Shown here: piece by piece, positions 10,296 through 19,823 of the stretch
Layout of the letters: every line of letters starts with the position of its first letter
How positions within the stretch are numbered: position 1 is the stretch's first letter
NCBI GenBank assembly: GCA_903772945.1
Contig: CAICTM010000930.1
Location: 1 to 42,475, forward strand
Direction: 5' to 3'
Source: Seminavis robusta
Lineage: Eukaryota; Bacillariophyta; Bacillariophyceae; Naviculales; Naviculaceae
Length of the DNA stretch: 42,475 nt
Program-made: the position numbers and the translations under genes
Notes under the pieces: generated by a model
What the model was told of the DNA's origin: nothing
Databases searched by the model: none
What the model saw: only the letters and a program-made list of their open reading frames with translations

Positions 10296-11981
10296 CAACA
10301 ACAAATAACCGGATATTTTTATATCCACCCAATCAACAAAGCCCATGATGATGTTCCGTACGGGTTGGTATCGAATCGAATCGTTCTTTTTCGTAGTCTA
10401 TTTATTTCATGTGGTGAGAGAACCTGGGGAGACGGCTTGGTTGGAGTGGTGTGGGTCCGATGGAACAATAACAATTTCACTTTTGCGTATTCTAAAACAA
10501 ACCATTATAACACTGAACCATTCTGAGAATCGAATCGAATTATCCCTTTTGATCTAGTCTACTAGCTAGTACCGTTGTAGCTGGCTACAGTACAGGTCAT
10601 CTATTTGATCTCGTATTCCCGTCATCAATTCCAGCATTGCATCGTCTGGTGTTGCCGCTGAGAAACACCCCTGCGTTTTCGTTCCGCTATCTTCTTGCCG
10701 AGTCGAGTCGAGTCCACCATGAACTTGGGTCCGAACACCTACCAGGACGAAGAGAGTTTGCGCAACTATGAACCGGAATACGGTAGGTAGAGCACGTACG
10801 AGTACGATGTCAACACAAAACAAAATTCTGGTCGTATCGTCTCACCTGCCTCCAAGCATTTATTTATTTTAAAAAAATCTGTGTTTTGCTTGCTGTGATC
10901 GAGTCGAGTCAAGTCCATCATGCATTCGGGTCCACCATACATTGCCAAACAGCAAAGAAACAACGAGACGAAGAGAGCCGTATTCCTACCGGTACTGTAC
11001 AAGGGGCAACTTCACGCACCGGCTTCTCTTGGGGTTCATGTAGTAGACTACGTACGGTACGTGGTCAGGATACGATGGTGACTCGAGTCCACTCTACTCG
11101 ACTCGACTCCATGCATTTAATTTTGTCCTATGCCACTGCCAGTACCGGTAGACTGGGATGGGAGAAACTGACTCTGTTTTCAAAATGACAGTGGCCAGGC
11201 AGGTGCATGCAAGCCATTATTGAAGAGAAGAACTACTACTGTATGTAGGGCGGACGACTAGCTACCGTAGGGTAGTTTCACGAGGACGCACACGTTGAGC
11301 TCCAAGCAATTCGCGTACGCCGGTAGGGAGCAAGATCGTTTGGCTGGATCGCTCAGTTTGATACACTGGATCTCTTTGTATCATTATTACCTAGTTAGTC
11401 TAGTAGCAAATGATGCGCTGGTTGGCCAGGCCACATCAGCCCGTGGAAACCATCAGCCCGTGGAAACAATGACTTGACCCTTGGTGATGTCGTCCAAGCC
11501 TGCCTCAAGTGAAGAAGCAAACAATTCAAGAACGCCTTGAGGATTTTTCCAGCTTCTCTCAAGACTCTGCCTTGCCTCTAGCCAGGCTTCGTAACTAGCT
11601 TCGTAGCTGGACAGGGAAGACGATTGAGAAAGCCGTACCTGGTACTCTATGGGAACGGCCCGACCAGTACAAAGTATGGTTCCAACACTGCGGATAAAAG
11701 GTTCTTTGCGCCCAGAAGACTGAATAGCATGCTTCACAGGCTTATTTCTACCGGTATCGTGTCGAGTCCCGAGTGTTGCCTCCAACGGTTCCAGATAACA
11801 AGCGGCAACAGCAAAGTCACAGCCACTCGATCGCTGACAGACAAGTCGTATCTAGCTACCCCTAAAAGTCAACTTTTGCAATCTGCTCCTACGGTACCTC
11901 CCATCATTCCAATAGTTACTCCACTCCACTCTACCCTCTTAATTGAAGCTACTATACATATATAGATAGTATTTTAATACT
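10296..11981. other. gene-free intergenic region with short repeats
   Basis: No gene is supported. It contains a diverged direct repeat of about 35 bases built on GAGTCGAGTC (10698 and 10900), a perfect 17-base tandem duplication (11434-11450 and 11451-11467), three TACCGGTA copies (10987, 11143, 11749) and one CTAGCTAG (10562). Open frames here lack ATG starts or protein-like composition. Confidence 0.55.
11434..11467. repeat. perfect 17-base tandem duplication
   Basis: CATCAGCCCGTGGAAAC occurs twice back to back at 11434-11450 and 11451-11467. Confidence 0.9.
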
Positions 11982-13370
11982 ATGAAGAGTGTATCTCGAC
12001 AACGCAAAAAGGCAAAAGCGAAGAAACGCAAGCGGTCGTGGCGGGACTTTTATCAAGACTTGTCGGAATATCAAAAGACGCACGGTCACTGTCGAATTTC
12101 GTTGTCGGAAAATGAAACACTCGCCGGTTGGTTTCATCGACAACGGCGAAGATTTCGCGAGAATGGCTTATCGGCGGAACGCGTCAAACTCATGAATCGA
12201 TTGGATTTGGATTGGGCGGAAGTGGATAGTGACGAGGAAGAAGAAGAAGAGGATGATGATGATGATGTCATGATGGATAGCAGTAGCAGTGAAGAAGAGG
12301 AAGAATCAGAGCAAGAGGAAGAAGAGAGTGACGAAGAAGAGGAAGAAAAGGATCCCAAGAAGATCAATGGGGAATCCCCTTCTTCTATGACTTTTACTCC
12401 CTTTGTTCCTGCCAAGAGACCCTCCCTATGGGCTACCATGCAAAACCAAACTCAAAGCCAAAACAAGAACAAGATCATCAAATTGGAACAGCCATCCACC
12501 AATACCAATACCACTCCCACTCAAAAGGAATCAGGGACAACCCCAAGTACCCCCACATCAGTCAAGACGGAAGATACCCAGGCACAGGAGTCAACCGGTA
12601 CTTCACCACCTACGGATGAGGCCACATTATCCAAATCAACAACAACAACAACAACCAATAATAGTAAGAATGACAGTCATCATCCACTGAACAAGACATC
12701 ACAAGCCAAACAAGAGCCACAAGCGGTACCCAACGGGGCAAAACCATCGCCGGTCATGGCACAAAGAATGACGGCACATTCCAGTCCTTCCGCCGTTGCC
12801 ATTCTCCCCGCACCCAAACGAATTGTATCCCAATCCACTACAGCGTCCACTTCCACCACCACGTCATCTAGTAGCAATAATGAGGAAACATCCAACCCGC
12901 AAAAGAGTAGTAATGGCAACCACAACAACAACGGCAAAGATGACGACAATCACAACCAGAACAACAACAACACACCGAACAGAATTGTCGTGTCGTCCAA
13001 CACTAGCGCCCGAGACGTTCTCTACCCACTCGCGAACCAATTATGTCAGCTCCTAGCGCAAGAACAGCAACTCCGACGACATGTACTACTAGAACGCCAA
13101 CAGCAACCTCCGAACAACAATGGGACGTCAATAATTGGCAACAACAACAACGCCTCTACTACTCAGATGATTCAAATTGTCGATGGCTATGAACGGCAAA
13201 TCCAAGACATGATTCGTCAAGTGGAGGGTCAACCACAACAACAACCACAACAAGGCCAGCAATCGCAGTCACCATCGCCACAGGAAGAACCGCCACAACA
13301 AAGTGCCGGGGACCACGCACGGGGAACCAAACCAAAAAAAGGTGGGAACACTGTGGTAATGGGCACATAA
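11982..13370 (+). CDS. single helicase-associated (HA) domain protein, nuclear candidate
   Basis: This 462-residue single-exon protein starts with a basic, nuclear-localisation-like stretch (KKAKAKKRKR, 9-18). One helicase-associated domain follows at about 19-79 with the family spacing: W20, F23, Y30, HGHC, LAGWFHRQRRRF and a final LDLDWAE. HA domains occur as repeats in many diatom and bacterial proteins and are thought to bind nucleic acid, but no helicase core is present. Residues 81-127 are almost purely Glu/Asp/Ser. The remaining 330 residues are low complexity: Ser/Thr/Pro, then Asn and Gln runs. This make-up fits a chromatin or transcription factor; that is inference. The codon repeats (GAA, CAA, AAC) also make false long open frames on the opposite strand. 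Confidence 0.85.
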   Translation: MKSVSRQRKKAKAKKRKRSWRDFYQDLSEYQKTHGHCRISLSENETLAGWFHRQRRRFRENGLSAERVKLMNRLDLDWAEVDSDEEEEEEDDDDDVMMDSSSSEEEEESEQEEEESDEEEEEKDPKKINGESPSSMTFTPFVPAKRPSLWATMQNQTQSQNKNKIIKLEQPSTNTNTTPTQKESGTTPSTPTSVKTEDTQAQESTGTSPPTDEATLSKSTTTTTTNNSKNDSHHPLNKTSQAKQEPQAVPNGAKPSPVMAQRMTAHSSPSAVAILPAPKRIVSQSTTASTSTTTSSSSNNEETSNPQKSSNGNHNNNGKDDDNHNQNNNNTPNRIVVSSNTSARDVLYPLANQLCQLLAQEQQLRRHVLLERQQQPPNNNGTSIIGNNNNASTTQMIQIVDGYERQIQDMIRQVEGQPQQQPQQGQQSQSPSPQEEPPQQSAGDHARGTKPKKGGNTVVMGT

Positions 13371-14131
13371 CGTTTGTTTTTGTTTTGGAGGGAGGGGGTG
13401 TTGGTGGGTGCGCATACATACATACATCATACCGTACCGCATCACCAGAGGTTTTTTGCGGGATACGGTAGCTGCAGTCATTCTGGAAAGCAGTGTCTCC
13501 TCGAGCGACCAGCTTGGTTGTGAATAATAGCAAGTCACATAATATTATCCGCAATAATAGCTAGCTAGCTAGTAGGCACATTTATTTCATGAGCAGATGC
13601 TGTCTTTGAAATCATCTCGTATTCTCTTCCAATCGAGTTCGCCTGCATCCCAACGACCATCTCATACGTCTATCTAGTTTCCAAAGCAGGCATGCAGTTG
13701 AATTCCACCCACGCGATTCGTATCTACAACCGTGGTTGTTGCACGGTTCAATACCCCACTGCGTGTCTGCGTGCTGTTCCCCACAAGATCGAGTGCTTGC
13801 TTCGAGCTTGGCAGCCAGGCACGTCCGACGTCAACATTATTTCATGGAAGGAAATCCTTGCAAGCGCAGCAGGGAACATGTGCACCTGCCTCCAACGGAC
13901 AAATGCTAACTACCTAGAGGTCCAAGGAATTCAAACCCTACCGGTATACGTGTACTATCGGGATGAATCACAGCGTGGAAAGTGCAGCGAAAGCCACTTT
14001 CATCGTGTCGAAAAAAGAGGGTGTAGGGGCCACAAAATTTATTAATCAGCAACCTCATACTCCACGCAAGAACAAAGTCAAAGTAAGCCAACAAGTCCAC
14101 CAGCATGTCCTCCACCAACAAAAGTAGTCAA
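13371..14131. other. intergenic region
   Basis: Nothing coding is recognised. It contains a run of overlapping CTAGCTAG (13557-13573) and one TACCGGTA (13939-13946). A 117-codon ATG frame at 13692-14045 has no recognisable feature. Confidence 0.5.
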
Positions 14132-14135
14132 ATGG

Positions 14136-14945
14136 ATGGTCATGGAACATAAGGAGATATGGATACAACAGATTCTGCCCTTTGTTGGCATGGGTCATTA
14201 TGCCTTCGTGGGAGGAGGAGTCAACAAACAACTGAACCAACTGTACAAGGAATACGGGAAGACTGTGGAGAACCCACCAAACGTGAAGAATCACATATAT
14301 TTGAAGAAAGGTCATAGCTTTTACATAGTTCGCTCAGCAGCCATCACAGATACTTTCCACAGCAACACATTTCATACTGTGCCTTCTGCTGAACACTGGC
14401 TCAGAGATGGCTCCAGAAACAAGGCTCCTGCACATAATGATGTCTGCACAGCTATTGCTAGAGTTGGAAGTATGCCTGTCCTTCAATGGGCTAGAGAGAA
14501 AGGATATGCATGGGATGTACGCACTTGCAGAGTTGCAGTTGAAAAGGGTCAGTCTGACATGTTAAAGTGGTTGCATGAGAATGGATGTCCCTGGGATTCA
14601 TGGACATGTGCAAATGCTGCTCTCCGTGGGCATTTGGAAATTCTGAAGTGGGCCCGAGAGAATGGGTGTCCATGGGATGCACAGACATGTGAAAATGCTG
14701 CTCTATATGGGCATTTGGAAATTCTGCAGTGGGCCCATGCAAACGGATGCCCTTGGGATGAATTTACATGCGCAGCTGCAGCTGCAGGAGGACATTTGGA
14801 ATTGCTGAAATGGGCTCGTGCGCAGGGTTGCCCATGGGATATGTTGGCATGTTCAAGAGCCGTCAAAAATGGTCATTTGGAGCTTCTCCAGTGGGCTCGT
14901 GAGAATTGGCTGCCCAGAAGAGGGATCAGAGGACAACTAGAGTAG
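14136..14945 (+). CDS. F-box-like / ankyrin-like repeat protein with frameshifted end
   Basis: This 269-residue member of the local repeat family begins with the shared N-terminal module (EIWIQQILPFVGMGHYAFVGG, then VNKQLNQLYKEYG), which looks like an F-box helix set. After a linker come about six 27-residue units of the form GHLEILKWARENGCPW, then D-x-x-T-C-x-x-A-A-x-x. The last unit is broken: compared with the paralog at 17551, one extra T at 14906-14907 changes the end to WLPRRGIRG. Without it the frame would read NGCPEEGSEDN and stop at 14938-14940. The start is the first ATG in frame; the frame is open without an ATG back to about 14045. It is likely an adaptor in ubiquitin ligation or another protein-binding scaffold, by analogy only. 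Confidence 0.75.
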   Translation: MVMEHKEIWIQQILPFVGMGHYAFVGGGVNKQLNQLYKEYGKTVENPPNVKNHIYLKKGHSFYIVRSAAITDTFHSNTFHTVPSAEHWLRDGSRNKAPAHNDVCTAIARVGSMPVLQWAREKGYAWDVRTCRVAVEKGQSDMLKWLHENGCPWDSWTCANAALRGHLEILKWARENGCPWDAQTCENAALYGHLEILQWAHANGCPWDEFTCAAAAAGGHLELLKWARAQGCPWDMLACSRAVKNGHLELLQWARENWLPRRGIRGQLE

Positions 14946-15105
14946 TGATTCTGAGGAAGAAGAAGATTGAGATTGAGACGGAGCCAGCCATGTGGAGTTG
15001 AGGGGGGCTTGAAAAACTCTGCGAGAAGCTGTCTAGGCAGCGGCCATTTTCTTGAGCATAGAAGATCTTCGCTTCGTTTTTATTGAATTGATTGTCATTT
15101 TTGCC
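14937..15105 (+). repeat. 3' flank shared with the second ankyrin-like gene
   Basis: The sequence after the stop (TAGTGATTCTGAGG, then CATGTGGAGTTGAGGGGG, CGGCCAT and TTCTTGAG in the same order) matches the 3' flank of the gene at 17551 (18538-18745). The two genes therefore descend from a duplication that included non-coding DNA. Confidence 0.75.
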
Positions 15106-15209
15106 ATGCTATCCCCATGGTTTGCTTACAGTAATAATAAACCGGAGCGAAATTGAAAGCTGCGCACTCCCTGCGGCGGAATGACATGCACAGCTGTCTT
15201 CATGTATCC

Positions 15210-17004
15210 TCATCCTCTCCAAACTAGCAGACTGAATACGGTCACTTGCGCCAACACCCCAAAGACTAGCAAGGACTTGGCCGCCGGGTACGAAGACCCA
15301 AGTCGATCGTACGCCGTTCGGATTGTGGATGGACAACGCTCCGTACTAGAGAGATACAACCAGGCAGGGAAGACAAAGGCAATGGCCAAGCCGAAAATGC
15401 CATTGTAATCCAAAATTGTGCCCAACTCCCGAACGTAAAGACCGCCAATGAGGGGTGGAACCGCAGCCACGATTCGAAAGGCACTGATGATCCATCGGTT
15501 TTGCTGCAGTGGGTCGACCGGTCGAGCGGACATGTGAGTCAAATAAAAACTAACCAATCGAGCCCAAGATGGCGGTGTAGCATTCCTATTGGATGATGAG
15601 TACCGTAGCTCACCTGTAGTGGATTGGTTCGGTCTTTGTACCAAACGGCCATCAAACTGTTTCCAAGCACTAGAGCATGCAACGGACTGTGACGGAAAGG
15701 AAGAGAATGAGCACCCTGTAGCAAGCTCGGGAAGATGCGACGTCGATGGTCGACACAGCAGCACCATACTTACAAGACACTGATTACATTGATGGCAGGG
15801 AACATGGTGACAAAAACGAAATGGCCCGTGCCCACCAAGCCACATCGATCCAAATCGTGACACCATCGTCCCTTATAATCGGTCGTCCCGTTCCACCGTG
15901 GTAATGAGCCCAGTTCACATTGCTCGATTGTCGAATATTATTAGCACCACCAAAATACAATGCATCCGTCACCCCAATGGAGGCATACACGACAAAGACC
16001 AGCACCATGGTCCAGGCAAAGATATGACTGAGTTGGTCCTGGTTTTGTCGACCCAGATCGGTGGCCAATGCTGGAATAGAAAAATGAAAAATGGCAGCAC
16101 ACACCACAATGGGTAGCATGCGATGAATTCCTCTCCAATCCACCAATAAAGGTAGTGATGACTGATTGGAGTCCTCGTCCATACTCATGTCCCCAAAGTG
16201 GGATGTCCCGGTGATTGCTGCCCAGAGTGGAGTGGCCACCATGAGTATCATGAGTAGCATTCGACTGGCCGTCAAGAGGACTTGCAATAGCTTTTGTTCG
16301 GTGAGTTGCAAGCAGCTTAGTGGCAAGACCAGAACTGTCAGTCCGAGAATGGCCCCTTGGTAGTAGTGGTCTAGGTCGAGAGCCGAGTTGCTGTTGCTGT
16401 CAAAATAATACTCGGCCACGGCATTGCCAAACACAGCCGTGAACATCCACAAACTGCCATATAAATACAAGTGAACCGAAATCATGTAGGCTGTGTATCC
16501 GATCCGACCGAGAAAGAGTTGGCAAACCTCGGGAAGGTCCAAGGGGCACCTGCCACTGCCAATGACCAGTATTCGTTCACTGCTATTGATGGTGGTGGTG
16601 GTGTCTAGTATGGATCCGTAGTCCTTGCTAGCAGTTGTAACCAGTGCTTCCTGATCTTCTTCCCTTTGTTCTTGGTCTTGACGACCCAGCAGCCATTCGG
16701 CTCGTGCCATGGCGGACAAGACATAATCACTGGCGACATTTTCGGCACAGCACACTGCTGCGAGACATATCAGAGAGAATAACCATCCGGCTTGGGAAAA
16801 CGCCCAAGGCAGGGCCAGAAACCCCGTGCCAATAATGTAGTTGGCCGCAAAGCAGGCACAAATCAAGGGCGAGAAAGCAGCCGGATTGTGTTTGTCGTTG
16901 TCATTCTTATTTCGTTTCGATATTAATTTAAAGTTTCTAAAAAGAAGTGTTTACCGAGCGGATTTGGGGCCGGAGACAGTCCCATGATGATCAGATGGCT
17001 GCAT
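15210..17004 (-). CDS. amino-acid transporter (AAAP/Aa_trans type), damaged or mis-assembled
   Basis: This is a polytopic carrier of the amino acid/auxin permease family that moves amino acids across a membrane. The family start ICACFAANYIIGTGFLALPW and about eleven hydrophobic segments are visible. Exons: main exon to 15774, then 15686-15614, then 15503-15210; introns of 87 and 110 bases (GT-AG). The junction restores SVFPLHALVLGNSL. Two defects are seen. At 15812-15816 there are five T (in gene sense) where six would keep the frame into FVTMFPAINVISV. Near the N-terminus an in-frame TAA falls inside GTAAACACTTCTTTTTAG (16954-16937); upstream of it the frame opens at an ATG at 17004. The gene may be a pseudogene, or the sequence may have errors; the start is not certain. 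Confidence 0.75.
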
Positions 17005-17550
17005 CAATTAATTGATGGCTTCCCTACTCTAATCCCCCCCTATCTAATTAATTGATGGCTTGGTGCCAAGTGTTGTCTTTGGCTCGCATTTTCGTTCTCG
17101 ATCTTGGAAAAAATGAAGTTGCGAGAGAAAATAAATGAGAAATGCCTCCGACGCACTGATGTCAGTGTTAGTCACGAATCCTCACAGAAGATGGATATGG
17201 TAAGGTAGATGCGGTAAAACGGGTTTACAATAAATGTTTCAGAGTCAGAGATAGCTTTAACCCCAATATTACCACAACTACGTTTTGGAGTCCGCCTTTT
17301 TCGACGTCACAGTCGTGAGCACACAGAGAAGAAGCCCACGCCTACGAGACGCACTACCAGCAAGTTTTCGCGGCAGCAGATAGACGTCTTGATGAATCCT
17401 TGAAGGCAGTAATCGCCAGTGTCATGGTCTAGAATCACGAAGGTTATCAAGGCAACAAGTCCACAACAAAGGCACCTCGGCCTCTGGAGTTCATTACTGT
17501 ACCACAAATAGTCCGTTCTAACCAAACCGCTCTCAACAAAAGTCAGCCCC
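17005..17550. other. intergenic region with a 16-base direct repeat
   Basis: AATTAATTGATGGCTT occurs at 17006-17021 and 17046-17061 and brackets a C-rich 24-base insert that contains the 13-base motif described at 17020-17032. No gene is seen in the rest. Confidence 0.6.
17020..17032 (-). repeat. recurrent 13-base motif, copy 1 of 3
   Basis: TTAGAGTAGGGAA on the minus strand, preceded by a run of G. The same 13 bases occur at 36153-36165 (-) and 41502-41514 (+). Copy 1 lies 16 bases before the candidate start of the amino-acid transporter. Confidence 0.7.
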
Positions 17551-18540
17551 ATGGCCAATGAACATAGCCCCCTTGACTTTCTTGCGTTCTTGGAACACAA
17601 GGAGATATGGATTCGAGAGATTCTGCCTCTTGTTGGAATGGGTCATTATGCCTTTGTTGGTGGTGTCAACAAACAACTCAACCAGCTTTACAAGGAATAT
17701 GGTGCTGCAGTCAAGGACCCACCCAAGGTGAAGGCATATAATGAAGAACGAGATGCACAGGAGAAAATTGCAGCAACCAGCACTGACACCTTCTATGACA
17801 ACACTTTGAGTAATGTGACGCTTGCCGCATACTGGCTTGCTGATAGATCTGGCCAGAACACCATTAGAGCTGGCGATGCTTGTCGGATTATTGCCAAGCT
17901 TGGAAATCTAACAGTTCTGCAATGGGCCCGTGAACATTGGTTTCCATGGAGTGAAGATACATGTGTGGCTGCTGCTGAAAATGGCCATCTTGAAATCCTC
18001 AAGTGGGCTCATGAGAACGGCTGTGAATGGGATGAGGATACATGCACTTTTGCTGCTCGAAGTGGCCATCTAGACATACTGAAATGGGCTCGTGAAAATG
18101 GATGTCCATGGGATGCTGCCACGTGCTCTTATGCTGCGGAAGGGGGGCATTTGGAAATACTGAAATGGGCTCGTGAAAATGGATGCCCTTGGGATTCACT
18201 CACATGCTATTTTGCTGCTGGGTTTGGGCAGCTTGAAGTTTTGAAGTGGGCACATGCCAATGGATGCCCTTGGGATGAAAAAACCTGTATTTTCGCTGCT
18301 TATAATGGCCATTTAGGTGTTCTCAAATGGGCTCGAGAGAATGGATGCCCTTGGAATGAAGAAATATGCAGTTTGGCTGCTAGAGGTGGTCACATTGGAA
18401 TTCTGAAATGGGCGCGTGAAAATGGATGCCCATGGGATACGCGGACGTGTTTAGAAGCCGCTGAGAATGGGCATTTGGAGATTCTGCAGTGGGCTCGTGA
18501 GAATGGCTGCCCAGAAGAAGGGTCAGAGGACGAAGAGTAG
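17551..18540 (+). CDS. F-box-like / ankyrin-like repeat protein, intact
   Basis: This 329-residue protein is the cleanest mid-sized family member. Residues about 16-50 hold the F-box-like module (EIWIREILPLVGMGHYAFVG and VNKQLNQLYKEYG). Residues 50-115 form a variable helical linker (AATSTDTFYDNT). From about 116 there are eight 27-residue units, for example GHLEILKWAHENGCEW and GHLDILKWARENGCPW. Each full unit has two cysteines spaced C-x6-C, and two-residue variable slots at the same places. The protein ends in an acidic tail (EEGSEDEE). The repeat is shorter than the usual 33-residue ankyrin unit but keeps the G-H-L-E helix start. It has no signal peptide, so it is probably cytosolic or nuclear. 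The 81-base units are very alike at the DNA level. Confidence 0.85.
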   Translation: MANEHSPLDFLAFLEHKEIWIREILPLVGMGHYAFVGGVNKQLNQLYKEYGAAVKDPPKVKAYNEERDAQEKIAATSTDTFYDNTLSNVTLAAYWLADRSGQNTIRAGDACRIIAKLGNLTVLQWAREHWFPWSEDTCVAAAENGHLEILKWAHENGCEWDEDTCTFAARSGHLDILKWARENGCPWDAATCSYAAEGGHLEILKWARENGCPWDSLTCYFAAGFGQLEVLKWAHANGCPWDEKTCIFAAYNGHLGVLKWARENGCPWNEEICSLAARGGHIGILKWARENGCPWDTRTCLEAAENGHLEILQWARENGCPEEGSEDEE

Positions 18541-19409
18541 TGATTCTGAGGCAGAATAAGATGATCAGGATCGAGAGCCAGTCATGTGGAGTTGAGGGGG
18601 ACTTGGTGTGTGAGAAGGCACCCAGCAACAAACAACGGCCATATTCTTGAGAGTAGAGGATATCCGCCTTTTAATTAAATTGAAGTTGATTGCCTGGTCT
18701 CCTCTTTGCCTAGCGTCCTTTGTCAGTTTTGCCATGTTATCCAAATTATTAAATAAATACTGGATACCGGTACGTTGTTACATTTCCCCGAAAGGTTCAC
18801 TAGATAGTGGAGCACTGGCCACCAAAGTGGTGCGAGACTTTGGCGCCTAGTTCGTTTCGTCCAGTAGAGTCTCCATTTCGTCCTCCCAGTTCAGTCAGTA
18901 CCAGGTATCAGGTTGGCATTGCGTGATAGTATCTTGCTTGTGTGTGGCTTTGGCTTGCCTGTGTTTGGCTTCTCTGGCCTCCTGCAGCCAGTCCCATTTT
19001 TTAAAGTCGGATTGGCTTCTCCGTAGCCAAATAATGCACCACAAACAACAACGTCCTCCTCGAGAATCAGGTGCCGCCATGGGTTGCTCATTGTCCACAT
19101 CAGTGCCAAAGTTTGGTACGATACGGTACGGTACGGTACGGTAAAGGACAGTGGGGTACATGTAGCTGTTCTTCAAGGCACGTCACCTGACCTCCTTGTA
19201 TCGCGGGAGTCCACGTGCATGACGTATGATCAGTGAGTCAATGTTGCCTGGAATGCACAAGCCACGGCACCAGGAACAACACGACTTGACGACTGACTTC
19301 TATCTTCCTGTTCCTTTCATCGCCATGGCTCTCCGATAGCATTCCCTGTTTCCACTTTTCTCTTACTCTAGTACTTCAATCATACAAAACAAAAACAATA
19401 AGCAACAAG
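18541..19409. other. intergenic region
   Basis: The first 200 bases match the flank of the gene at 14136. The rest contains one TACCGGTA (18765-18772) and a GGTAC-type microsatellite (about 19115-19143). No gene is seen. Confidence 0.55.
19115..19143. repeat. GGTAC/ACGGT microsatellite
   Basis: Several tandem copies of CGGTA with slight variation. Confidence 0.75.
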
Positions 19410-19823
19410 ATGAACTGGGGCTACTTTTTCCTTTGGGTAGTGGCCATTTTCTTTTTGTTCCTGCTGACAGGTTGGCCGGTAACTCCGCACTTGAGTGATA
19501 CTTGGGGCAATCACTACGACGCCAAGAACCTTACGTACTATGCCGTCCTGTACATTCATTACCTGCTGGGACCTTTGGTGTTTACCTTTTTGGGACTGGG
19601 CTTGTTTCGAAACCTCATTTGGACTCATACTAGTAGTCCTCGCCAGCTCATTTTCTTGTTGGCATACTCGGTCCTGTTGGCGTCCATTGCTGCCGTCTAC
19701 TTGACGCACCAATACGCACCTCCGGATAACACCATGGTGGAGACCAGTAAGGAACTCTCGGCGGCTCCTACCGGTTTGGAAGATATGACCATGAATGTGA
19801 CTGCCGCCAACGATGGAGTCTAA
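19410..19823 (+). CDS. small three-helix membrane protein, unknown function
   Basis: This 137-residue protein has an ATG preceded by an A-rich leader, as do other genes here. It contains three hydrophobic segments: residues about 4-22 (YFFLWVVAIFFLFLLTG), 44-66 (YAVLYIHYLLGPLVFTFLGL) and 79-99 (LIFLLAYSVLLASIAAVYL). A polar, Thr/Ala-rich tail with two N-glycosylation-type sites follows. The first segment may double as a signal anchor. I do not recognise a family. Sharp hydrophobic boundaries and the absence of low complexity argue that it is a real gene; there is no homology-based support. Confidence 0.65.
   Translation: MNWGYFFLWVVAIFFLFLLTGWPVTPHLSDTWGNHYDAKNLTYYAVLYIHYLLGPLVFTFLGLGLFRNLIWTHTSSPRQLIFLLAYSVLLASIAAVYLTHQYAPPDNTMVETSKELSAAPTGLEDMTMNVTAANDGV

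Noticed and set aside
10566..11002. Two minus-strand frames with similar Leu/Val-rich segments
   Set aside because: Their similarity follows from a diverged DNA repeat (GAGTCGAGTC region), and the more downstream frame lacks an ATG start.
13692..14045. 117-codon ATG frame
   Set aside because: No motif, hydrophobic pattern or codon bias like its neighbours; probably chance.
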